From NCBI GenBank assembly GCA_026397575.1, contig JAPLUP010000562.1, positions 1 to 13,223 on the forward strand: 13,223 bases of DNA, given 5' to 3'. This DNA is from Candidatus Zixiibacteriota bacterium (GTDB taxonomy: Bacteria; Zixibacteria; MSB-5A5; CAIYYT01). A program made the translations under genes and the position numbers. The notes below the pieces were generated by a model. It was not told the origin of the DNA. It saw only the letters and a list, made by a program, of their open reading frames with translations, and made no database searches. Numbering within the stretch: position 1 is the first letter of the stretch; each line of letters begins with the position of its first letter. Shown piece by piece: positions 6,681-13,223 of this stretch.

Positions 6681-7706
6681 TTAGAACGCCATCTTGACGG
6701 TGAAATACTGATTGTCACCGGTGAAGAAGTCGGTCTTCTGCCAGGAATAGTCAAACACTATCTCGGTCGCTCCCCAGTGCATCTTCACACCCGCGCCAAA
6801 CGACGGACCAAACATGTAATTGTTCTGATTAGAGCCGGCGTAGCCGCCGCGCAGGAAGAACATATCGCTGTAGCTGTATTCCAGCCCACCGCGGAATTCA
6901 TCCTGTGAGAAGTTGTTGCTCTGAAACACGGTCGCGAACTCCACATTGTTCTTCTCGTTTGGACGATCCAGTGGACTCCAAGCCGCACCAAACTGCACCG
7001 AAGACGGCAACTCAAACGACGCGTTTTGGGAACGCAAGTCCTTTGCTGTTGAATTCGGGTTTGATCCCGGGGGAATCACCGAGTTGTCGAAGTTAGGACC
7101 ATCGAATTTCATCTCTGGTCCAAAGTTCTTGACCACCACACCGAATTTCAGGCCGCGCCAGTTGGGCACGTAGGTGAAGCCGAAATCGAAAGCTATACCA
7201 TGAGCCGTGACCTGTTCGATGCGCTCATTGATAAAGTAGCCAGTCGCGCCGAAAGCCACTCTGTCGGTAAGCTGACGGGCATAGGTAAGGCCAATCACCG
7301 AGAAAGTCGGGTTGAAATACTCACCGGCCGTTCCTTGCTCATCGCCCCAAACCGTTTTGAGAATATTGCCTACGGAAAGCACCTTGGCAGACACACCGAT
7401 GGTGCCGAAACCTTCGATGTTGGTTTTCACCGCGGCGTACTCAAGCTTCATATCGGCGAAGTACTGAAGGTGCGAGAACATCGCTTCAGTACCCCCCCCG
7501 GCTGCCGCGCCGGCAGGATTCCAGAAGAGCGCTTCTGTGCCTTTGGCATCGGCAACCAGCGCGCCTCCCATTGCGGAACCGCGTGAGCCAATCGGGATGC
7601 GCAACTCCTGCGCACCGGCGGTGCCGATCCGATCCTCGCTTCCGGCAAGGAGCATTGCGCTGAGTCCGATGACCAGCGCCAGCGACATCAATAATGTCTT
7701 TTTCAT
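6681..7706 (-). CDS. PorV/PorQ family outer-membrane protein (UPF0164-like)
   Basis: The protein is a predicted outer-membrane beta barrel of 341 residues. Residues 1-22 form a signal peptide (KKTLLMSLALVIGLSAMLLAG). The mature N-terminus carries the signature of this family: RIPIGSRGSAMGGALVADAKG (residues 36-56), then ALFWNPAGAA at 59-68, as in FadL-like barrels. The rest alternates short aromatic strands and ends with YFTVKMAF, a C-terminal Phe expected for barrel insertion. In Bacteroidetes, PorV helps hand type IX secretion cargo to the sortase, but many FCB-group paralogs have no proven role. A strong GAGGAGG lies upstream, and the gene follows the 1009-residue secreted protein by 17 bp, so the two are co-transcribed. 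An 8-G tract interrupts codons 70-72. Family confident; exact job uncertain. Confidence 0.88.
   Translation of the reverse strand: MKKTLLMSLALVIGLSAMLLAGSEDRIGTAGAQELRIPIGSRGSAMGGALVADAKGTEALFWNPAGAAAGGGTEAMFSHLQYFADMKLEYAAVKTNIEGFGTIGVSAKVLSVGNILKTVWGDEQGTAGEYFNPTFSVIGLTYARQLTDRVAFGATGYFINERIEQVTAHGIAFDFGFTYVPNWRGLKFGVVVKNFGPEMKFDGPNFDNSVIPPGSNPNSTAKDLRSQNASFELPSSVQFGAAWSPLDRPNEKNNVEFATVFQSNNFSQDEFRGGLEYSYSDMFFLRGGYAGSNQNNYMFGPSFGAGVKMHWGATEIVFDYSWQKTDFFTGDNQYFTVKMAF
7492..7499 (-). repeat. Eight-base G homopolymer within the porV-like coding sequence
   Basis: The minus strand reads eight consecutive G bases spanning Gly70-Gly72 (codons GGG GGG GGT). It is the longest mononucleotide run I noticed in the window. 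A one-base slip would truncate the barrel near its N-terminus. Whether it varies in the population cannot be seen from one sequence. Confidence 0.9.
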
Positions 7707-7713
7707 CGTTCTA

Positions 7714-7719
7714 CCTCCT
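7714..7719 (-). promoter_or_regulatory. Strong ribosome binding site of the porV-like gene
   Basis: AGGAGG on the minus strand sits seven bases before the ATG at 7706-7704, in the 17-bp gap after the preceding gene. It suggests efficient independent initiation of the porV-like gene on the shared transcript. Confidence 0.85.
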
Positions 7720-7723
7720 CACC

Positions 7724-10700
7724 TTAAAAGTTGTTTAATTGTTCAACTTCTGTGAATATCGCCATCTTACCGTACTTCGATCCCAACCCCTCGGCCTCAA
7801 TCAGCCAGACGTAAACGCCTGACGCCACCCAGAGACCCTGATCGGTCTTGAGATTCCAAACGAATTCGGAGTTATAGACGTCGGTACGATCCATTGTGCG
7901 GACCAAATCACCGGCGATATTGAAGATTCTGATCTTCATCGGAACCGGTGGAAGGTTGATGAACTTGACGATGCGGTCGAACTGATCGGTTTCTTCCTGA
8001 TAGAGGTTGTAGTATGGATTTGGCACCGTCTTGATGTCATCCAAAGTCTTGGCGACCACTTGACCTGCCGCATCCTCCGGTTTTTTCACAGTGAAAGTGA
8101 ACTTGTCCGAAGTAATGTTTGGATTGGCCTTGTAGATAATCAGTTTCTGACCATCTTCGAACTCAACTGCGGGATCGTGCCCGACCCTGATTTTTGGAAC
8201 CAAGGCGTAGAGTATGTCCCAGAACTCTCCGTCATTCAGCAGGTTCCCACTTGAGTACTCCGCATTCGGTGTCTCAGAGTAAGTTGAGTTCATCACGAAC
8301 AAGTATTCGCGGGCCGCGGTACCGCTGGCACCCGGAAACCAAGTAGAGTCATGTGTTGGCTGACCATTCTGTTCCACGAAAAGAGCGTTCAGCTGCCGTG
8401 GCGGATCGGCTGTAACGTCCCACACTGTGAACGGGCACTCAAAGTATCCACCATAACCGTAGTTGGGGCTACCACCGCGAAGGAACTGATGCGCTTTCTG
8501 CGTCGTGGTCTTTGAGAAACGAATCTCCACATCGACGTAATCTGTCGTAGGATCGATGGCCGAACCCCAGAAATCAAAGCCGTTCCACAGGCCACCGCTG
8601 AGGAAGTCAAGATTGCCTCCGAAGAGGTCCTCACCTGTCAACCAACGTGTGCCACCAACCCATTCCCAACCCTTAATACCTGGAGGAAGACCGGTTACGC
8701 GCGGCATGACTCCATCTACCACCTGGTAGTCGAAGTTGTCCAATTGGTTGTACTGGCTGTCGAGCTTCACGGCGCCGGTCGTCAGATCCTTCAATTTCCA
8801 GGAGAGATCCTCATTGAACGAGACTTCGTAGTCATGCCCCGTCATTTTGCTATAGTCGTAATATTCGACTACTGTCAAGCCATCACTGTTTCCCTCATGG
8901 GCCGCAGTGTCACTGACATAGCCGACCTGCGTATGAGAACGCGCCTCGTACGAAACAATCGGGCTTTCCAGGTTCTCGGTAAGGAAGCCGAGGAATCGAC
9001 CGTCTTTGTCGCTGAATGGTTTGAGACCGCGGTAATCGACCGAGTAGGCCGTAACCCCAAAGAAATAGGGTTGGTTATCTTTGATAGTCGAACCATCCAA
9101 CCGACTATTCTTTAGAATGAGATGGTTTGTCAAGCCGGCATTTGAACCCTGCTGCACGATTACACGCTGTGCGTCACCGGCAATTGGATCCACGATATCA
9201 TCATAGATCAGCGCAAGGTCGCAGTAAGTCGTATCTCCTGTCAGCGTGTCCGCTGCACAGACGGCTTGATTCACCTCGTCGTAAACGGTGAATCTCGTCC
9301 AGGGACCCTGGGCGGTTTCACCCTGATAAAGGTTGAATCCTTCGAAATGGAATTCCTGATTGAGAGCATCGTTTTTCTCAATCGAACCCACCGGCTCATT
9401 GCCCCAGGTCAGGTCAATTTCGCCATTGAGACCGCGAGCAAATACCGTCGGGGATGGCGGCGGATTAGGAATGTTGAAGTTCAGATCAAATACTGCCTGC
9501 GCCTTGCTATCGACCTGCTTCAGAGAGCCAATTGAACTCAAAGCATTGCTTCCCTGTCCCACAAGTACGGCAACGACGACTTCCTGCGAATCGCCCGGTG
9601 CCATTGTGAACGGACCGGAGGTCATCATGAAACGGCGGTCGTTAGGAAGGATATCGAGCCAACCTGTCTGCGTCTGCGGGTCTCCGGCAAACACAAATGT
9701 TGTAGTATCGCCGTTCGGGTCCACGGCTGGGACCATCTGGCCGGACAACTTGCGATAACCCTTCATGAACAAGTACACTTCCGACGCAGCCTGCGGGTCC
9801 TCTCCGTTGATGTACTTGCTGAAAGCAGTCATGCCAAGTTTCTTCTTACCCTCGTTCCAGACGCCAAATGAATAGGCCGAATCGGTCGGTTCACCGGGCA
9901 CAATTGGTCCCTGGAAGAAGTCAAAGCCGACTGCCGGTGGCGCTGCACCGTAAGTGGCGTCCGCGCCGGAATTGTAGCAGTAGCCAAGAGATAGAGCCGT
10001 GTCACAGCCGACGAGATCATCACCAGGGTCGCCCAAATCCGGGTCGGCCCACAGAGACACGTAGGTACTGTCAAGCTGGTTAGCGCCTTTGTTGATGAAT
10101 TTGAATTTCATGAAGATCGTGGTGCCGAGCGCGCCGCCACGTGCGTACGCGAACGTGCTCTGCTGCACCTCAACGCCGAGAGGAGCGGTACTGGCGCTGT
10201 TGTTGGTGTGCTTGGTGGGATTGGCATCGTTGCATGCGGACCAGAGGAACTGGTCACCAAGTATTGCGGGTTTGCCCTCGGCATCAACCGGAGCACCCTG
10301 ATCGACCGGCCAATCACGGTAGTCGGGATTGCTCGTGGCATCGTCCCCGCGCTTGATCTTGTAAATCTTGAACGCAGCTTGGTCTGCTTGATATGTCCCG
10401 TTTTTCATAGGACCGGGAGCAAACTCGGATGAATACTCCGCCATCGCAATGCGCACTTGATTATTGACCTTGGCGCCTATCCAGAGACCGGCGTCATAGA
10501 TAACCGTCTTCTTGGTGCCACGCGGGTAATAAAGCCCGTCAGTCTTACCGTAAAGGTTCGCATTATCATAGGCGAAGTTACCATTGTTGTAGACAAACAT
10601 CTCCAACGAATTGGCGTTAATTGTATGAATGGTATCATAGATTAACACCGTTCGGGAGCCCTGCCACTTCCCCGTCATGCTGCTGACACCCCAAGCAAGT

Positions 10701-10753
10701 GTGGTCATCAACAGGAACATCACGAGGGAAAGTAGGATTTTTGTTTTCTTCAT
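7724..10753 (-). CDS. Large secreted multidomain protein with fibronectin III-like region and FlgD/type IX-like C-terminal domain
   Basis: I do not recognise a named function. The 1009-residue protein starts with a signal peptide (KTKILLSLVMFLLMTTLAWG, residues 3-22). Residues 30-425 form a conserved-looking beta-rich region with an Asp-rich loop at 237-251 (DPDLGDPGDD...CD) that could bind calcium. A proline-rich hinge (NPPPSPT, 430-436) leads into a fibronectin III-like segment to about 575 (GEIDLTWGNE, FEGFNLYQG, YFFGVTAYS). The C-terminal 108 residues begin with TVPNPYYN and contain IRIFNIAGDLVRT, WNLKTDQG and ASGVYVWLIEA. This is the pattern of FlgD-like Ig domains and type A sorting domains of type IX cargo. 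Thus it is probably displayed or released at the cell surface. It lies 34 bp after a TonB-dependent receptor gene and 17 bp before a PorV-like gene. Confidence 0.82.
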   Translation of the reverse strand: MKKTKILLSLVMFLLMTTLAWGVSSMTGKWQGSRTVLIYDTIHTINANSLEMFVYNNGNFAYDNANLYGKTDGLYYPRGTKKTVIYDAGLWIGAKVNNQVRIAMAEYSSEFAPGPMKNGTYQADQAAFKIYKIKRGDDATSNPDYRDWPVDQGAPVDAEGKPAILGDQFLWSACNDANPTKHTNNSASTAPLGVEVQQSTFAYARGGALGTTIFMKFKFINKGANQLDSTYVSLWADPDLGDPGDDLVGCDTALSLGYCYNSGADATYGAAPPAVGFDFFQGPIVPGEPTDSAYSFGVWNEGKKKLGMTAFSKYINGEDPQAASEVYLFMKGYRKLSGQMVPAVDPNGDTTTFVFAGDPQTQTGWLDILPNDRRFMMTSGPFTMAPGDSQEVVVAVLVGQGSNALSSIGSLKQVDSKAQAVFDLNFNIPNPPPSPTVFARGLNGEIDLTWGNEPVGSIEKNDALNQEFHFEGFNLYQGETAQGPWTRFTVYDEVNQAVCAADTLTGDTTYCDLALIYDDIVDPIAGDAQRVIVQQGSNAGLTNHLILKNSRLDGSTIKDNQPYFFGVTAYSVDYRGLKPFSDKDGRFLGFLTENLESPIVSYEARSHTQVGYVSDTAAHEGNSDGLTVVEYYDYSKMTGHDYEVSFNEDLSWKLKDLTTGAVKLDSQYNQLDNFDYQVVDGVMPRVTGLPPGIKGWEWVGGTRWLTGEDLFGGNLDFLSGGLWNGFDFWGSAIDPTTDYVDVEIRFSKTTTQKAHQFLRGGSPNYGYGGYFECPFTVWDVTADPPRQLNALFVEQNGQPTHDSTWFPGASGTAAREYLFVMNSTYSETPNAEYSSGNLLNDGEFWDILYALVPKIRVGHDPAVEFEDGQKLIIYKANPNITSDKFTFTVKKPEDAAGQVVAKTLDDIKTVPNPYYNLYQEETDQFDRIVKFINLPPVPMKIRIFNIAGDLVRTMDRTDVYNSEFVWNLKTDQGLWVASGVYVWLIEAEGLGSKYGKMAIFTEVEQLNNF

Positions 10754-10755
10754 TT

Positions 10756-10770
10756 GCTTCCTCCTGAAGC
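10756..10770 (-). promoter_or_regulatory. Ribosome binding site of the 1009-residue protein, presented in a small hairpin loop
   Basis: AGGAGG (10765-10760) precedes the ATG at 10753 by six bases. It is framed by a 5-bp inverted repeat, GCTTC and GAAGC on the minus strand, so that AGGAG forms the loop exactly. The stem is short, so an effect on translation is only possible. Confidence 0.6.
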
Positions 10771-10787
10771 TTGCGATCCTGTTGCCA

Positions 10788-13223
10788 TTAGAAGTTTATC
10801 CTCAAGCCGAGACGAACCTGACGCGGGGTATCGTAGTGCATCGGATTGCGCTGCTTGAGATCATACTTCGCTACACCGTCTGCTCCATACTGGGAGGCAA
10901 AACTCTGGCCCTCGGGCGTGGCCAGCCAGCCGGTGTTGTCCGCCAATCCGGAACCCTCGTAAACCTCGACAACGTTTTTGCGATCAAAGACGTTGATCAC
11001 CCAGACGTAGACATCAAGGTTCAGGCGGGCAACCGAGAACGTCTTGTTGGCTTTCAGGTCAAACCGGTAAGTCCAGGGGGCGTTACGAGAATTGACCGTC
11101 GCAACCGGAACCGGCGAGAAAGCTCCCATAGTGATTTCATTCACTACTTTGATCGGCGTATAGGGCGTTCCGGAAGCGGCCGTGAACAAGAAATTGACAC
11201 CGGCATTTTCCAGAATAAAGGTATTTCCGATCTTTGGTCCCTGTCCCTTTGTGGCGCGAACGTCCATGATTGCCGTTAGTTTGTGTCTCTGGTCGAACTC
11301 CAGCGGCGACACACGGATCGGGCGCTCGCTGTTCACCCAAGCGACGTTGGACTGCGTTGTGGCGTAAGAACCGGTACCGTTCGCAAACGCCAGCGAATAA
11401 TCCAATTCAGCGGAAATGTTGCGCGTGCGGCGCATCTTGAGTGAAGCGTCGATGCCCTTTGTCGTACCGAAGTCATAGTTACGATAGACGGCAAACGAGT
11501 TTGGAGTCGACGACTGATTAACCACTTCCGTTAGGCCCTTAATGTCTTTGTAGTAGGCAGTGATATCAAGACTCGTGTAATCACCCAATTGATGGGCGAT
11601 GCCGACCTCATAAGCCGTTGTCTCTTCCGGCTTCAAATTGGGATTTCCGACCGGCGAATAATACGGATGATCGCGCACCATTCTCTGCAACCACTCCGTG
11701 TTTACATAAAGATATTGCAGTTCGGGACGCTGGAAAAACTTGCCGTAGTTGACATGAAAGACGCTCTTGTCCGAAATCGGGAAACCGACGCCAATTCGTG
11801 GCGACAGTTTCTGTTCGGCCTTGGCCTTCACAAAATCGCCCGGATCAAGTTTTTGGCTCAAATCGAGTTGCTCGGGTGTCGCATTCGGATTCAGACCGTA
11901 TTTGTCCGGATCCAACGGGCGCTGTTCGTCACGAAGACGGTCTGTATTGGAATTCAAATAGTCGTAGCGCACACCGGCATTGATCACCAGCCCCTGCCAT
12001 TCAACCTTGTCCTGCAAATACAGGGCAAAAGTATACGGTTTCTTAGCTCCGTCCTGACCCGAATTAACATCTTCAAGAGTGCCGTCCGGAACGGCTTTGC
12101 CATCCACAACACGGTATCCTCGGAAGCGGTAACCATAACCGTTGGCGTCCTGGAATCCCTGAGTGTAGTACAGCGTAGTATCGGCGATATTCGCGAGCAG
12201 GGTGGTGTCGACCTGTGTCGGCGTAAGATGGTCCATGTAGCGAAGCCGATGAGCTTGGACATCGATGCCAAATTGCATTAAGTTCGACTTATTAATTTGA
12301 CTGGTCAACGCAAAGTTGCCGCCGACATACGATGACCTACGCTGGAGAAATTCATCATAAACATGGCCTTCGTCTATGCTGTCAGTTGCCGGATCGTCCC
12401 ACTGCTGGAACAACGTAGTAGCATCGAGCCGAGGATTGCCACCGGGGCGTCCGTAGGCGATCACATCCTGCCAGTGCTTGTTATCACCACGGAATCTCTT
12501 GGTCAGGTAATAGGTTCCACCCAACTCGAAGAAGGTTTTGGGTGATAGATTGTTCGTCCATTTGGCATAGTAGGAATAGTTCTCGTCCAAATACCTTGGT
12601 GCATGCTCCTGGTCGAAATAGTAGTTCATGTTGAATTCATTCCAGGCGTCTCGGCTTCCAAGGGTCCCCAGACGGATCTGGTTCTTGGCATTGACGTCAT
12701 ATCTCAGCTTGCCTTGCCACGTCCAACCGGACAGAGTGTTATGCTGCAAAATGCCGTCGGCCAGAGATTTCGGGCTGCGATCTCCTTCGCGACGTCGTTC
12801 CATCGAGAGGAAAAAACTACCCTTGTCCTTCCATTTGCCGAGTGGTAACGGGCCATCAACGTTCATCGCCACATGATTATAGTCATAACGATGCTCTTTG
12901 GTCATGTAGCCATCGGTAATGCCTTCGATAGTGCCCGAGTATTTCTTGGTTCCTTCTTTGGTAGTGACGTTGATCGCTCCGGACGAAACCCAGCCATACT
13001 CAGCGTTAAAGCCGCCGGTCGAGATCGAAATCTGTTCGATAGCGTTGTTGTTGATCGCCGTCGTCGACAAGTTGGTCAGCGGATCCTGTTGCGAGAAACC
13101 ATCAACAAAATAGGCTACATCGCCTTGACGACCGCCTCGGATATTCAGTGTCGGCGCATTAGTGGCTTCGAGGTTCCCACGCAAGTTCAAAGGCGGCGGG
13201 CTCTTGTAATTCTCGACTACGCC
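10788..13223 (-). CDS. TonB-dependent outer-membrane receptor, Oar-like, N-terminus outside window
   Basis: The frame is open to the right edge, so 811 residues are visible and the start, signal peptide and any N-terminal carboxypeptidase-regulatory-like domain are missing. An internal TTG at 13190 is not a credible start, because coding continues upstream (GVVENYKSPPPLN). The visible part opens inside the plug domain: TLNIRGGRQGDVAYFVDG, then ISISTGGFNAEYGWVSSGAINVT in overlapping motifs. A long 22-strand-type barrel follows, with typical strands such as FALYLQDKVEWQGLVINAGV, HVNYGKFFQRPELQYLY and GNPNLKPEETTAYEVG. It ends QVRLGLRINF with the C-terminal Phe of outer-membrane barrels. Such receptors import ligands using TonB energy. 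No SusD partner follows; instead the next genes encode the 1009-residue secreted protein and the PorV-like barrel. The substrate is unknown. Confidence 0.93.
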   Translation of the reverse strand, partial: GVVENYKSPPPLNLRGNLEATNAPTLNIRGGRQGDVAYFVDGFSQQDPLTNLSTTAINNNAIEQISISTGGFNAEYGWVSSGAINVTTKEGTKKYSGTIEGITDGYMTKEHRYDYNHVAMNVDGPLPLGKWKDKGSFFLSMERRREGDRSPKSLADGILQHNTLSGWTWQGKLRYDVNAKNQIRLGTLGSRDAWNEFNMNYYFDQEHAPRYLDENYSYYAKWTNNLSPKTFFELGGTYYLTKRFRGDNKHWQDVIAYGRPGGNPRLDATTLFQQWDDPATDSIDEGHVYDEFLQRRSSYVGGNFALTSQINKSNLMQFGIDVQAHRLRYMDHLTPTQVDTTLLANIADTTLYYTQGFQDANGYGYRFRGYRVVDGKAVPDGTLEDVNSGQDGAKKPYTFALYLQDKVEWQGLVINAGVRYDYLNSNTDRLRDEQRPLDPDKYGLNPNATPEQLDLSQKLDPGDFVKAKAEQKLSPRIGVGFPISDKSVFHVNYGKFFQRPELQYLYVNTEWLQRMVRDHPYYSPVGNPNLKPEETTAYEVGIAHQLGDYTSLDITAYYKDIKGLTEVVNQSSTPNSFAVYRNYDFGTTKGIDASLKMRRTRNISAELDYSLAFANGTGSYATTQSNVAWVNSERPIRVSPLEFDQRHKLTAIMDVRATKGQGPKIGNTFILENAGVNFLFTAASGTPYTPIKVVNEITMGAFSPVPVATVNSRNAPWTYRFDLKANKTFSVARLNLDVYVWVINVFDRKNVVEVYEGSGLADNTGWLATPEGQSFASQYGADGVAKYDLKQRNPMHYDTPRQVRLGLRINF

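Noticed and set aside
11589..12281. Open frame of 230 codons on the + strand opposite the TonB receptor gene
   Set aside because: It is antisense to well-supported barrel coding sequence, and its product shows no family pattern or good ribosome binding site.
10788..13190. TTG at 13190 as the start of the TonB receptor
   Set aside because: The same frame continues without a stop to the window edge and the TTG falls inside the plug domain, so the gene is simply cut by the window.

Overview
The window looks like a chromosomal segment of an uncultured Gram-negative bacterium, most plausibly from the FCB group (Zixibacteria-like or a neighbouring candidate phylum). This placement is inference. 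It rests on a TonB-dependent receptor with an Oar-like architecture, a large secreted protein ending in a FlgD/type IX-like C-terminal domain, and a PorV/PorQ-type outer-membrane protein lying in one row, plus a moderate-GC base composition. No rRNA, tRNA, CRISPR array, transposase or integrase was found, and coding density is very high.

Region 1 (1-1859, + strand) is the 3' part of a carbohydrate ABC importer operon. It holds the C-terminus of a solute-binding protein, then a MalF/UgpA-type permease and a MalG/UgpE-type permease. The reading frames overlap by 14 bp or sit 1 bp apart. No ATPase gene lies downstream in this cluster.

Region 2 (1944-6501, - strand) is a tightly coupled four-gene operon for peptidoglycan peptide turnover. 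In transcription order it encodes an NlpC/P60 endopeptidase (YkfC-like), an LD-carboxypeptidase (S66 family), an L-Ala-D/L-Glu (dipeptide) epimerase and an exported N-acetylmuramoyl-L-alanine amidase. Successive genes overlap by 4, 8 and 8 bp. Read together, the amidase frees stem peptides in the envelope. The three proteins without signal peptides trim and epimerise the peptides in the cytoplasm so that Ala, Glu and the diamino acid can be reused. The content parallels the Bacillus ykfABC cluster, with an amidase added and no peptide importer inside the operon.

Region 3 (6681-13223, - strand) is an outer-membrane/secretion cassette. It encodes a TonB-dependent receptor (5' end outside the window), a 1009-residue secreted multidomain protein and a PorV/PorQ-family barrel. 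The genes are separated by 34 and 17 bp, and the cassette closes with a strong 13-bp-stem intrinsic terminator that isolates it from the murein operon. The most interesting possibility is that receptor, secreted protein and PorV-like barrel form one functional surface unit, perhaps linked to a type IX-like export route. This is not proven here. The porV-like gene also carries an 8-G tract that could be prone to slippage.

There is no gene-free stretch longer than 300 bp. The two intergenic regions of any size, 1860-1943 and 6502-6680, are described under the hairpin and terminator entries.
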